Notes: generated from the letters alone by a model not told the origin. 64,000 bases of DNA from Alectoria sarmentosa (GCA_009733775.1 WOGZ01000140.1:20320-84319), one strand, 5' to 3'; shown: positions 53,060-64,000, numbered from the stretch's first letter. Translations and numbers: made by a program.

Positions 53060-54243
53060 ATGGTCCTCCACAACCCGAATAACTGGCATTGGGTCAACAA
53101 AGACGTCAGAGAGTGGGCTCGACAGTACCTCGAGAAGTCTCTTCTTGGCACATCTGCTGAATATGGGGATGTCTCTGCCACTATTTCAAAAATACTGAGC
53201 ATGGATGGGGATGTAGATGTTAGCCAGCGGAAGGGTAAAGTGATCACATTGTTCGACGTGAAGCTACAGATGGAGTACGAAGGTATTGGCGCTTTTCACG
53301 AGCAATTGGGGCATATTTTGACAACGTTGCAGGGTCGGCCAAGGATGAAGAGGATGTCAATGGGACCATCACAGTCCCAGAGGTAGCCCACGACACAGAG
53401 GAAAATGAGTACGTCGTATGTTCCCTATTTTCCCCTTTGAGATCGTTTCGTCTTCAAAGCTGACCCAATATATCTTTTCAGTTCGACATAGACATTTATT
53501 CAGACTCTGGTTCCAAACAGCCTGTCAAGGACTTGGTTCGCTCTAAGATAGTCCCTCAACTTCGCCAAAAATTGTCTCAACTCGGTCCCGCCCTCATCGC
53601 TGAACATGGCAAGGACCTTCAGCATGCAACTGGCGCCTCGCCCTCTCTGCAGCCCACGACCATCACCGCTTCCTCGACTGCCTCCCAAGCAAACGCCAAG
53701 CCTGATATTCCCAAATCTGCTCTCAAATCTACCACAACCAACATAGCTGGCCATTCCTCTCTGAACACTACGTCGTTGACTTCGAACGAAGAATTCCGTA
53801 CCACAGCTTCAGAACTCTACAAAACGTTTACCGACCCTACTCGCATCGCCGCTTTTACGCGTGCCCCTCCAAAGCTCTTCGAAGGCGCACACGAGGGGGG
53901 CAAGTTCGAACTTTTCGGCGGTAATGTGTCCGGTGAATATATATCTCTTGGAGAACCTACGAAGATCGTTCAAAAATGGCGACTAGGGCAGTGGGTTGAA
54001 GGGCATTATTCGACGTTGACGATCGGATTTGATCAGAATGATTCAGATGCAGTGACCATCATGAGGGTACAATGGGATGGGGTGCCTATGGGACAGGAAG
54101 AGGTTACGAGGAGAAATTGGGGGGAGTACTATGTCAGGAGTATCAAGACTACGTTCGGGTAAGTTGAGCTACCAGTGTCAAAAGTCCCTCTAGAGATACA
54201 AAAAACTGATGTTCGTGTATACAGGTTTGGCACTGTGCTGTAA
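53060..54243 (+). CDS. AHA1: Aha1, activator of Hsp90 ATPase
   Basis: Co-chaperone that binds Hsp90's middle domain and stimulates its ATPase. Four exons: 53060-53282, 53333-53415, 53482-54158 and 54225-54243. Introns are 50, 66 and 66 nt. Product 333 residues, near the yeast length. The N-terminal Aha1 domain (about 1-150) starts MVLHNPNNWHWVNKDVREWA with the RKGKVITLFDVKLQMEYEG strand pair. A Ser/Thr-rich linker (about 155-200) leads to the C-terminal AHSA1/START-like domain: EEFRTTASELYKTFTDPTRIAAFTRAP, then GGKFELFGGNVSGEY, KIVQKWRLGQWVEGHYS and EVTRRNWGEYY. The last exon is only 19 nt and adds FGFGTVL, matching the conserved C-terminal end, which supports the final intron. Confidence 0.93.
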
Positions 54244-57200
54244 GAAATGGCCGGTGTGATCCGGGATAGCGATGCTCGTACAGCGCAGAATGCAATGGAG
54301 CGACTCGACCAGCAGAAAAGTTTCTCACCCCGTGATAGAACGACTAGGTAGACGACAGATAGCAAATAAACCATGAATTGAGAAAAGCGCAAAGCATTTT
54401 AGATGCATGCACCACATGCACTTCTGCCAAAACTTCATATACTATCTTTCGTATCTTCAGTGCATTTGTTGTCTGACTTCCTAGGATCACGACCCACTTT
54501 CTCGGATCCTACATTTTCCGTCATTCTTTCAACCTAGAGATCAGAAGAAAGACCACGATACCGAGTGATACTCGCTTACTAGCAACGCCTAAGGGCCATG
54601 ATTGGCTAAACGCCGACCGCAACGTCGATAGTATTACTGTTCCAGTAGGGAAAAAAAGGGGGCGCCGAGGCGGGATTTTGAAAGTCGAGTAATTCTTCAA
54701 GAAATCAAACGTGCGCTCATACTTTTGGTTAAAGAATTCTACAGCTGGTCGAGTAGGGTAGTGGACACACTCCAAATCCTTGTGATCAAGGCTTTCGTTG
54801 TCAAGTCATAAAAGTTTGACAGAAAATAGGTTTCGATTATCGCGGGCCCACTGCAACGCGTTCTAGCAATAACAAGAGAGCATCATGCACACGGCTCTTT
54901 GAAACGAACATGCAGTTATCAAACACGAGACGTTGGAAGAGCGTAAGCTTGCGAGGATTGATGACCAGCTCGTCGCCATGAATATCTTCATAGGTGTTTT
55001 CTCAAAATCCAATCCGAGGCTACGCGCCGTAAATAGGACCTCCACGGCGCTACCGCCTTGGCGTTCTTCACGGGGTTCGTGCAGAACATTGTGCAGATCA
55101 GCGCATCTGAGCCAAAGCCAGCCGGCTTTCCCCAACGTTTGGGGTCCGCGCGAGGATAGAATTATGGGGTGCTATGCAGGCAGCTTAGCACTCTGTCACA
55201 AAGTTGCAGAAGCTGGGGTCATGTGTTGGCGCGGATGATACCGCTTTGATCTTGGGTTCCACCCACGGACTCAGAGCAGTCAGGAGATGATGGTAGGTAC
55301 AGTAAAACCGATTAGGATGTTGAAGTTTTTACAGCGGCTGCTAATATTTGTGCGCGGGAAACAATCCCTGAGTCGGTTGGCGATCTTCAGTCTTCGTGCG
55401 TCACTCAAAGGGGCTCAATTTTGAGCGATGATCCATTGCTGGCTGATCAGTGAGTGCAAAGGCCAAGCGAAAGGCCAAGCGAGGACGTCGGCAAGTAGCT
55501 AGGTTTATTTTTGCATGTGTAGACGAAAGGAGCCGCATCGGTGCCTCGAGTTGATGGGAGCAGTTCGTCCCGGGGAAGTTTGACATTGAAGAGGCAAGAG
55601 ATCTCGCATCGAAGGTGCTTCTTTAGGAAAGTCTTGGAGCATCTGCCGAGGTTTACGAGGCCAAACCCGAATGAATGGCGGGGATGACTGGCAGGGCGCC
55701 ACGATAGAGGGGCTCTTCTCCGCAGCAAACCAGCCACAATACGGTCTCAGCCTCAATCTCGGCGGCGACGTCCAATCAAACGCTCCGTCTCGATCCTCCA
55801 TGCTGGAATTCCAGACTCTTGACTTGTCCCGGATGCACCTCCTACCATCTCCAGCTTAACCTTACCGGACGTTCAGCAGAGATGGCCACTGGGATCTCAC
55901 AATTTCCGACGCCATGAAATCCAAAGCCATTCAAAGCGTGAACCGCATGGCCATTCTCTCCGGCTACTGGCGGAAGCCAAATGGTGGAGGGGCTCGAATC
56001 TTGAAAATGATCACAAGGCCGTCGAATGAAATGCTCAACCACTGGGTCAGCTCAGCTGCCTGCTCCAGATCATCGCCGACAGCTCAGCCGGCAGCCAGTA
56101 CGATAATCGACAGTGTTTAATATCTTGGTCCTTGGTGGGCCATTTACCCCTTTGCGCACATGGCAAAACCATGGGACACGAGGTCCTGAGTATAAGGTCA
56201 TGGATGCTTTCCTTCATTCCACTTGACAATTCTCCTTCGATAGACATTGAAAGATCTTCATACCTGGGCAAGACCTTCTCCACTTATAGGCAACTATCTA
56301 CTGGCTCGTCTTGACGCTTCGGTCATAAGAGTCTGGAACGCGTCTCAACCACCTCCTTGGACGTTGACGAATTGGATAAGAATTTGTCTACTCTGTCGAA
56401 CCAGTCAAGCCTCATCTTCACACTCGCGGCGCAGACCGCGCAGACCCGCATTTGAACTACTTTAAGAATTGTTTGTCCTACCAGCTCTACATCTCCATCG
56501 GACGTTTCAAAAGGGGTGAAGTGGGTGAAACAGGGACAGAGTCATAGCGACGCACGATCTTCCAAAAAGGTATGTGAAAAATGCATGTCTAATTGGCTGT
56601 CTCCCAAGGCCGCGCGCTAAGTGAAGCAGAAGCGAAGACAAGGGAGAGCGGGTACCCAATCAACCCCTCGTTTCAAGTGCTGCTTTGCTTGGCACTTGCA
56701 GAAGGCCACTCTGCGAACTCAACCTGCACCAGCACCACTGACCGTCAAACAAGGTCGTCCAATTCCTTGCCCTTTCCTTTCCTCCAACCTAGCCACCCGC
56801 CGGGAAGGGGAAGGGGGGAGAGAGACCAGGATTACATTCTTATTATTATACTCATTCTTTTCTCAGCCACTTGAATCTTGAGATCATTTTAAACCTCATA
56901 CAAAGAGCGGGGCACCAAGCATAGGGGGGCCCGCCTTTGCTTCATCTTCACTCTTCACCCCAAGGGCCATCCTCATTACTGCAAATTGTTAAAGAAGCCT
57001 CCTCTCCGCTCTCGCTTCTTTTCCAAGCATCAACATCACCACTCTCACTCAATCGGACCCAACTGGCCCCTTCATCTTTTCCTTCTGCCTCGTTCTCACC
57101 ATTTCCCGGCATCACCCTCAACTGGTTTGAGGTTCGCATTTCCTTGAGGAAAGACGTTGGCCACCATCTACCCTCTATCTATATTTCCTCGACAGCCCAC

Positions 57201-57962
57201 CAGCCAGCCTTACCACGCAGCTCAGCCAGCTGTTTCTGCTTTCAGCCAGTCCTGTTCGCCAGACTTGCTCAATTTGCGTTACCAACTCGCACTAAGACTT
57301 TTGGCCCCTGAACATCGCCAGGCACCGCCTGAGGCTCCGATCTAATACGGCAAAACCAACCCACATCCAACTTCTCACACAGTCCACATCCAAGGCGGAG
57401 AGCCTCCCACTTAAGCCTCTCCAACGGCTTCACTCCTTCAATTTGCTTAACAGTACTCCGACGACAACAATCTTTTACGCCTTACGAGTTCGACGCTTTA
57501 AGAAATCACGAAACGGCCAACTCGAACTTAACAGATTGTCTTTCCGCAGGCCGGGAAACAACACAGACATAATCTTCCACGACTCTTTGAGCACTCTGAT
57601 TGTCTGCTCCTGCGAGAAGAGGTACCTTCTCTTTCGATCATTCGGTACCCAAGGAGGTAAGCCCGGTGACCCACGACCTTCATTACGACCTGACCGATTA
57701 TCTGTTGCTCCATTCGGAACTCCCGTGGCCCCCAAACGATAATCCTTAATTCAATTTCGATAATCTGCCCTAAACCATCTTCGGATCCGGCCGACCCCAG
57801 ATCAGCCCATCCACAATATCTGCCAAGGATTCATCTGGCATACTCGCCAACACAGGCTTTCTCCCTACGACGTCACGCCTCATATTGGTGTTGTCCTAGG
57901 GACATACTTCATCCACAGCTTCGCTCTTTTGATCAAAGCTTCAGGACTTCATTATCACCACC
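54244..57962. other. 3.7-kb gene-poor stretch
   Basis: No frame with recognisable motifs on either strand. The overlapping short frames at 54863-55238 and 55447-55859 (both strands) look random. From about 56900 to 57960 the plus strand is pyrimidine-rich (long C/T runs with few purines). This resembles the extended 5' leader and promoter often seen before fungal cyclin genes, so part of it probably belongs to the cyclin transcript. A non-coding RNA or a short unrecognised gene here cannot be excluded. Confidence 0.4.
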
Positions 57963-59186
57963 ATGGCGGCTTTCACATTCTCGCAGAACCAAAAGGCCCT
58001 CGACCATTTTGTTATGATGCCAGTAACAACTGCCATGGTTTCATATCTGGCACAGAAGGCGTCCTCAGTCATCCGATGCGAGCATCGGCGTCCTCAGACA
58101 GACAAGACACTTCCTCCTACCCCACCTGCAACACCATGTCACGATGCAGAACCATCATCACCCTTACAACCCTCCCTTCCGTCCTTGGAATCATTCATTC
58201 AGTCTCTGGTGGACAGATCCCGCGTTCAGGTTCCTACCCTCATGAGCTCTTTGGTCTACCTTTCAAGATTACAACAACGGTTACCTCCAGTCGCCAAAGG
58301 AATGCGTTGCACCGTCCACCGCATCTTCCTCGCCTCTCTCATCCTGGCGGCCAAGAACCTGAACGACAGCTCTCCCAAGAATAAACACTGGGCTCGGTAT
58401 TCGTCGGTAAAAGGCTTCGAAGGCTTCAGCTTCTCGATTACAGAGGTCAACCTTATGGAAAAGCAACTTCTCTTCCTCCTCGACTGGGATCTGCGAATCA
58501 CAAATGAGGATCTCTTTACCCACTTTGAGCCATTCCTCGCTCCCATCCGCCTTCAACAGGAACAAGCCGAGCTCAAGCGCAGGAAACATGCCCGCGAACA
58601 CGAGCTGCTCCAACAACAACGAGCATACTACAGCAAACCCCAATCAGCCCGTCCCTATGCTTCCACAACAGCTCTTCCCACACCTCCAGCGTCAGCGGGC
58701 GCATACGCTTCTCCAAGCGCTTACAGCTCCTCATCCTACATCTCCGACCTCGAGCGCTTCTCCGCGACATCCACTACATCCATCTCTCCGTCATCCTCTA
58801 GACTCCCACCGCGGCGCCCGATCCGTCAAGCCCGCTCCATTTCCCCTCCTGGAGCGGACAATGTCCCAGCCCTCAGTCGTCCTGGCACTGCTACGGACAA
58901 TTACAGCGTCTCATCCCGCTCTGCCTCGTCTTCTCCACCATCAACAACACATGGTACGCCTGCTTCCACCATTTCTTCATACGTGGATGACAATTATGTG
59001 CCAATTATTGGCAAGGATGATGGCTATGGTGGGGAGTACAAGCTCAGGCCGATGCTGGGAAATCATCAGCTGAGCAGCTACGGTGTGGAGGAGAAGCCTG
59101 CCAAGAAGATGAGAACGGGGATGATGGGCGGAAACATCATCTCACGTTTCCTGAACTCGACCCAGCCATACCGAGTCCGGGTTTGA
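57963..59186 (+). CDS. Pcl1/Pho80-type cyclin (Pho85 cyclin family)
   Basis: Cyclin that activates a Pho85-like CDK in G1/S progression or morphogenesis. Single exon, 407 residues from ATG 57963 in a good context. The N-terminus MAAFTFSQNQKALDHFVMMPVT leads to a helix (MVSYLAQKASSVI). After a Pro/Thr linker the cyclin-N box (about 75-190) reads LESFIQSLVDRSRVQVPTLMSSLVYLSRLQQRLPP, then CTVHRIFLASLILAAKNLNDSSPKNKHWARY and ITEVNLMEKQLLFLLDWDLRI. The cyclin Lys/Glu pair is present (AAKNLNDSS and EVNLMEKQLL). The remaining about 200 residues are Ser/Pro/Tyr-rich and disordered with SPP/TPP sites, ending near RFLNSTQPYRVRV. PclA in Aspergillus and Pcl1 in yeast have this architecture. Confidence 0.9.
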   Translation: MAAFTFSQNQKALDHFVMMPVTTAMVSYLAQKASSVIRCEHRRPQTDKTLPPTPPATPCHDAEPSSPLQPSLPSLESFIQSLVDRSRVQVPTLMSSLVYLSRLQQRLPPVAKGMRCTVHRIFLASLILAAKNLNDSSPKNKHWARYSSVKGFEGFSFSITEVNLMEKQLLFLLDWDLRITNEDLFTHFEPFLAPIRLQQEQAELKRRKHAREHELLQQQRAYYSKPQSARPYASTTALPTPPASAGAYASPSAYSSSSYISDLERFSATSTTSISPSSSRLPPRRPIRQARSISPPGADNVPALSRPGTATDNYSVSSRSASSSPPSTTHGTPASTISSYVDDNYVPIIGKDDGYGGEYKLRPMLGNHQLSSYGVEEKPAKKMRTGMMGGNIISRFLNSTQPYRVRV

Positions 59187-61402
59187 GAAGAAGCGCGGTC
59201 TTGACCGCTGCCCATTCCCAGCCTCGTCACACCTCTATATCACCATCATAAGCGCGTCACCCTCATCTACACTGTTTCAATCGAGCGTTTTAGCAAGCGG
59301 CATTGCCATGGCGTCCTATCTGCACGAAATTGTACTGGGCATCTTTGGAGCGTGCATGGGTAATTGGGGTTTTGGAATGACACGATCAGCCGGTGGCTTT
59401 GGATCGAATGATGGGACGGATGCCTGGAAGAGGCATGCGAATGATGTAGCTAGATGCCTAGCTCAACGAATGAGAATCCAATCGTCACACCTTGAGCCGT
59501 CCGTGTGCTTTGTGTCAGTGATGTCTGCAGAAACAGGAGTCGTGTGACCAGAACTTGATAGTCAGACGGGAAGCCCTCATGTCTCGGCTCAAGGCCATGA
59601 CACTTGAATGGTATGAGATTTTGGCGGAGAAGAGAGTCTCTGGCGCCTGATTACATGGGTCGCACGGGCAGTGACAATGCCCATTGACAAGCCATGGGTC
59701 CCAAGAAAAAGGTGCACTACGAGAGTAAAGTTGCGGAACCATCCTCCAAAACACTAACAGAGGTCAAGGTTTCTATTCAACGCCTTTGGTATCCTATGCC
59801 AAAGCCAACCTGTTCCTCCATTCCTCAGCCCGCTGTGCTCATCTAAAACTCTCCAAGCCCAGACCATTGCCATGCTCCCGTACATTTGTAGCAAGTCTAG
59901 CTCGGCTATTCAAGGATGTCGCTGGTTTCCATCCCTGGGTTCTTCAATCAGCCTCGAGATCCTTTCTACTCGTTGATTGGCACCTGCTAAAAGATAAAGT
60001 AAGTGTGATGTCACAGCAAAGGGGCTTCGGAGACGGTCGTGACAGAGACATTGTAGGAATGGTATTCTATCAGATCTAATGCCCGGTCATGGGCAATCTC
60101 ATCAATGCTACAGTGTAGCTATGTCGACCGTCGTGAGATTGTAATAATTTGATCATCATTTGAAAGGTGCTATGGACTGATCCCAAGTCTAGCGAAATAG
60201 GGAAACGTACCGGATAGTAAGAGGTATCCACAGCTTCGTAGGCCAAGAAAAGAGTACGAGTTAGCAAAGCCTTCATCGAGTATGTCAGCATCTGTAGTGA
60301 GCTACGTTATAATCGCCAAACATTAATCGCGAGAAGCAGATCAGTACGAACAGTCTCGTCTTTGCTAGCGGTCAAGCAAGCTTGGACATATGCTTGTCTT
60401 TTGATAGTTTGGGATCATCATTTAAGAAGTATAAACGCATTGAGGAAGATGTAGGTTGGATACGTACCGCTTTCAAAGGCCGGAATGCTTGATCGGGCCT
60501 CGAACGCAATTGTCCGACAACGATTCAGATTCTGTGAGCTTGAAGTATTATAAGCAGACGTACAAAAGAACAAGCAGGAAACAGGAGGTAGTGTGGCTTC
60601 GTCAGATATGCATGAATGGTATATATAAAGTGTGTGTCTACATCGGAAACCCGAATCAGACTCGTCATCTAGGTGATCATCACAGAAGATTTGAGGTACT
60701 CGAACAGGAGTAGCATACCTTACTCAAGTTCCTCAAGGTTGATGAGAATGTTATCGAGGTGCGAAACGCCGTTTCTGCATTTATGCACTGCAGGCGCCTG
60801 GAAGCAGAGACCAGATCTCGAACCTACGATTCACTTGATGTAGAAAACGTAAGGAGACTGTAATTCAGAGTCAGCTGATGCGTCGAAAACGTTTGGAGGG
60901 CTTGACAGGAAACAGGGGTACGGTATTCAGTGGGCGAGGTTTTCTAGGCCTGCCACAGAAAGGCATATCTTCTCATTGTTTTGTTCGGAGCCCAGTGCCA
61001 TTCATCATAAGAGCCGCGCCAGAAAAAAGCTTGGAGGACGAGCTTAAGGTCGCTTACCGTGAATATCCTTCATGATCGCCAGACCATTTTGTCATTTTGT
61101 AATTTCAAGGGCAGGTTCCCATATTCAACGAGGTGCAGATAGGCATGTTGCCGCCAGGAGTCAGTTGAGTCAACTCTTTCCCTGTGGAACCCGGCCAGTC
61201 AGTCAAATATTCCAAGCCCATGTTGGAAATGGCAAGATGTATCGTCGTAAAAGAGCTCAGTCAAAGCCATTTGTTGTCGTCAAAAACCTCTACGGTCTCA
61301 GTCGGTAATTTCCAGCGTACAGAGTACGAATGATCATCGTTGCTCGATTGTAGAAAGGCAGGCAGGTGTGCTGCTGGGGAGATGACATTTGAGGATACGT
61401 AC
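59187..61402. other. Gene-poor stretch with possible minus-strand exon fragments
   Basis: No complete gene model is supported. On the minus strand several segments have plausible splice borders. One is about 60476-60537 (NLNRCRTIAFEARSSIPAFE), bounded by CACAG and GTACGT. Another is about 60210-60290 (MLTYSMKALLTRTLFLAYEAVDTSYYP), also followed by GTACGT. They suggest a decayed or poorly recognised multi-exon gene continuous with the exons at 61403-61737. I could not link them all in one frame. Confidence 0.3.
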
Positions 61403-61737
61403 GGTAGGAGGTTTCCCAGCTCGGCCGTGACCTGCATTGCCGTCAGATTGAGAGCTCGCGTTGCGTTTATCCAGGGCATTAAGCAAAAGCAGTGACATGT
61501 ATCAGACTGACGTGTGCAATAAAAGTTTCATGCCCCGAGGGGTCAAAGACTCTAGTTTTGCGGTTTGAACAAATCATCAGGTCAAGGAGGGATTTGGGAG
61601 GAGAAGGTAGTGGACCAAGACGCTTACGATGAAATGATATTTGTGAAGTTTGAACGACCTGCTCTCGACAGCCTGTGGTGTGGTCGGGGCTGGATGTGTG
61701 AGGCTTGTGGAATGTGATGCTCAAGACTTGCTGAAAT
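61403..61737 (-). CDS. Unresolved minus-strand exons of an unknown protein
   Basis: Three segments splice in phase on the minus strand: about 61628-61737, 61512-61551 and 61403-61431. Donors are GTAAGC, GTCAGT and GTACGT; acceptors are ACTAG and TGCAG. The joined protein runs SLEHHIPQASHIQPR, then RAGRSNFTNIISSVFD, PSGHETFIAHVTAELG and NLLP. Three consistent junctions in a row and a protein-like composition argue for a real gene. However, I found neither its start nor a satisfactory continuation past 61403 (possible later exons near 60.2-60.8 kb). It might be a diverged gene or a pseudogene. The family is unknown; no function is offered. Confidence 0.3.
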
Positions 61738-62355
61738 TATTTTGAAGAGGAAGCTGCTCTGGCGTGGAGAAAGAGAGTGCGGCTACTTTAGCCTTGCCAA
61801 GCCAAGGATAATCACGTGATGGTCCTGGATCTTCAAGTCGAAAAGAGTGGCTTTTCTACTCTTTATTCTTTATTCTTTATTTTCTTTCCCACAAACCACA
61901 TACATAGACGCGATAGAGATAGACCCTGTTCTTTCCATCTCAGCAGCTACAGACGAGCCTGCTGCCCGCTTGAGAATATTCTCTTGTCTCTACGAGAGGA
62001 TGAGTTGGAAGGAAATCGGGCACTCTTTGCAGAGACATGCCCGAAACAAAAAGATTAAGCAAGGTATGGAGGGGTCCTGTGGTGGGGCAGTCAAGGCAGG
62101 AAGGTCAAGCGAGTGAGCGAAAGGATGAAAAATTGCTTGTAATTGATCGGAAAATACTCGTAGTTTTCATACTTTACCTACCTTACTTCTCCTTTACTTT
62201 ACGAGATAATCAGCCATTGGCCTTTTGATCTTTTCAACACCACCACCCTGCATATGTGACCGCCCCTCCCCCCCCCGGTGCCCCCTTCCTTTCCCTCCCG
62301 AGCCATACCTGCCCTAAGCACGGAAATCCATCTTCAACATACAATAATACCAAAA
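61738..62355. promoter_or_regulatory. Upstream region of FBP1 with poly-C/CT tract
   Basis: About 600 bp. A CCCCTCCCCCCCCCC run at about 62260-62276 and further C-rich words (CCCTCCCG) precede the FBP1 start. Carbon-repressor CreA/Mig1 binds SYGGRG, whose complement is C-rich, so these could be repressor sites for a gluconeogenic gene. This is inference only. TTTATTC repeats lie at about 61858-61885. Confidence 0.35.
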
Positions 62356-63539
62356 ATGTCTCAGAGGAATGGCGAAGGGGCTCCTGTTGCCCAAGAGAAG
62401 ATCAACACTGATATTGTCACCCTGACTCGCTTTCTCACCGAAGAGCAATCCAAGCATAAAGAGGCCACAGGGGACTTCACGTACGTTTTCAACCCCCTGT
62501 TCATGAGCATCCGCTCTCCTACCAAGCTAATCTCCGCCTCCAAGCCTGTTATGCCATGCTCTACAATTCTCCTTCAAATCAATTGCCTACTACATTCGCC
62601 GAGCCAGTCTCATAAATCTCAGCGGTCTTGCTGGTTCATCCAATAGTACGGGTGACGATCAAAAGAAACTCGACGTCATTGGCAATGACATCTTTGTGGC
62701 CGCCATGCGAACCTCTGGCAAATGTCGGCTCCTGGTCTCCGAGGAGGAAGAGAAGTGTCTGGTCTTTGATGAAAACCCAAAAGCGCGGTACGCCGTGGTC
62801 TGCGATCCTATAGACGGCTCAAGCAATCTGGATGCAGGCGTCAGCGTAGGAACCATTTTTGGAATATTCAGACTGGCAGAAGGGAGTCAAGGAAAACAGG
62901 AGGAGCTGCTTCTCCCCGGCTCGGAATTGGTAGCCAGCGGATTCACCATGTATGGTGCCAGTGCCCAACTGGTCATTACCATGAAAGGAGGTAGCGTCAA
63001 TGGCTTTACCATGGACAATGCTTTGGGCGAGTTCATCCTGACCCACCCCGACATGAAAATGCCCAAGTCTCGTGCGATATACAGCGTCAATGAGGGAAAT
63101 AGCCTTTATTGGCAAGAAGAGGTCAAGGAGTACTTCAACAGTCTGAAGTATCCCGTTGAAAGGTCGGGAAAGCCATACAGCGCTCGTTACATCGGCAGTA
63201 TGGTTGCAGACGCCTACCGGACTTTATTGTACGGAGGGATCTTCGCGTATCCAGCAGACAAGAAAAGTCCAAAGGGAAAGCTGAGGATTTTGTACGAATG
63301 CGCGCCCATGGCTATGGTCTTCGAGAACGGTACGTCTCTGATTCTGACGGCCAATCTGGTTGATTACCATGTCGTGTGCTGACGTGATGGAAATAGCTGG
63401 AGGGCAAGCGGTCAACAGCCGGATGGAACGTATGCTTACTGTTGTTCCCGAGCATATCCATGATCGATCTGGTATCTTCATGGGCAGTTACGACGAAGTA
63501 CAGAAAGTGATTGACGTGCACAAGAAACATGATCATTGA
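62356..63539 (+). CDS. FBP1: Fructose-1,6-bisphosphatase
   Basis: Gluconeogenic enzyme hydrolysing fructose 1,6-bisphosphate to fructose 6-phosphate in the cytosol. Three exons: 62356-62480, 62545-63329 and 63397-63539. Introns are 64 nt (phase 2) and 67 nt (phase 1). Product 350 residues, the family length. The start MSQRNGEGAPVAQEKINTDIVTLTRFLTEEQ precedes GDFTLLCHALQFSFKSIAYYIRRA across intron 1. The metal site reads YAVVCDPIDGSSNLDAGVSVGTIFGIF. Also present are FTMYGASAQLVITM, RYIGSMVADAYRTLLYGGIFAYP and the substrate-binding KSPKGKLRILYECAPMAMVFE. Exon 3 closes with AGGQAVNSRMERMLTVVPEHIHDRSGIFMGSYDEV. Fungal FBP1 is glucose-repressed and subject to catabolite degradation. The second residue Ser/Gln start lacks the Pro of yeast N-degron forms. 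Confidence 0.95.
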
Positions 63540-63889
63540 CTGGGATAGAAAAGACCATTGGTCAAGGACATTTTGTAAACAATTTCATGTCCAAATCTTG
63601 AGCAGAGATGAATAATGCTCGAAGAAGTAGCCAGTCGTGCGGCCATGGCGCAAAGATGTACTGCCAGATGTGGCTCCTTGTTCATGAGTTGTCCTCGTTG
63701 GAGGATTAACGAGTGGGAATGGGAGAAGGGCAGGTAGGATAGCAACCTGACAAGGATGAGCGTCTTCTCATATATGTTGTAGGAACGATGCAGTCTCTTT
63801 GCGACTCAAAGTCAAGAGAGGGATGACAAGTCTGGAGCCTTCTTCTGCCTTATCTCAGCGTTTACTTACCTTAGTGTTGGAGGGGTTCT
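63540..63889. other. 3' flank of FBP1
   Basis: 350 bp with no supported gene. Confidence 0.3.
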
Positions 63890-64000
63890 GCATAAAGTAA
63901 AGTATTTTACTTTACATTACTTTACTTTACATTACTTTACATTACTTTTACTTTACTTTACTTTACTTTACTTTACTTTACTTTACTTTACTTTACTTTA
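63890..64000. repeat. ACTTT pentanucleotide microsatellite at window edge
   Basis: From about 63896 the sequence is a run of ACTTT/ACATT units (TTTACTTTACATTACTTTAC pattern). It becomes a pure ACTTT pentanucleotide tract from about 63952 and continues past the right edge. Its full length cannot be judged from this window. Confidence 0.95.

Noticed and set aside
62481..62544. FBP1 intron 1 as another introner copy because it starts GTACGTTTTC
   Set aside because: Only the donor matches; the length (64 nt), interior and acceptor differ and the terminal stem is absent.
1..64000. CRISPR array, operon, Shine-Dalgarno sites or bacterial terminators
   Set aside because: The sequence is clearly fungal nuclear DNA; the short tandem repeats are microsatellites without spacers.
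1..64000. tRNA or rRNA genes
   Set aside because: No cloverleaf with matching A/B boxes and no rRNA-like stretch was noticed on either strand, though a covariance search was not possible.
1..64000. Secondary-metabolite gene cluster
   Set aside because: No polyketide synthase, NRPS, terpene synthase or Zn2Cys6 regulator; the only transporter candidates are a pseudogene and a Golgi sugar carrier.

Overview
This window is nuclear DNA of a filamentous ascomycete (Pezizomycotina). Genes carry many 45-150 nt introns with GT donors, TACTAAT/CTGAC-like branch sites and YAG acceptors. The protein families are eukaryotic and fungal throughout: Mlp1/TPR, TFIIE-beta, Coq3, Mge1, Ate1, Hfm1, Hop1, Cdc4, Aha1, a Pcl1-type cyclin and FBP1. 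Protein style hints at Leotiomycetes, but that is a guess. All gene models were built by hand: introns were placed so that phase is kept and family-conserved residues are restored.

Layout. 1-6.9 kb is dense housekeeping: MLP1/TPR (-, runs off the left edge), TFIIE-beta (+), COQ3 (-), mitochondrial Phe-tRNA synthetase (+) and MGE1 (-). 6.9-13.2 kb is an accessory island: a wrecked DHA1-type MFS transporter, a decayed AT-rich element with inverted ends and RIP-like diverged repeats, and a 456-bp foldback element whose ends match perfectly over 46 bp. 13.3-30.9 kb: a small Cys-motif protein, an 11-exon ATE1, a Nudix APS1, a leucine-rich-repeat protein, a UDP-galactose-type transporter, the meiotic helicase HFM1/MER3 and a Cys/His protein. 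32.3-45 kb: calcipressin, MDP-1 phosphatase, an 804-residue disordered protein, HOP1 (HORMA + PHD) and a YTH-domain m6A reader. 46-64 kb: CDC4, a small hypothetical gene, an EngB-type GTPase, AHA1, a long gene-poor stretch, a PCL1-like cyclin, an unresolved minus-strand exon set, FBP1, and an ACTTT pentanucleotide tract at the right edge.

The standout observation is a family of near-identical introns. ATE1, the nucleotide-sugar transporter and the YTH gene carry introns of 146-148 nt that share sequence from the GTACGT donor to the ATCTAG acceptor. Their ends are mutually complementary (TTTCGGAGT against ACTCCGAAA), and inner segments also pair. This is the signature of introner-like elements, that is, spreading introns. 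The YTH gene holds two of them and also seems to need a 5-nt microexon.

The genes do not form one pathway. Two meiotic chromosome-axis/crossover factors (HFM1, HOP1) lie about 11 kb apart next to an m6A reader, which fits a sexually competent genome. The rest are core functions.
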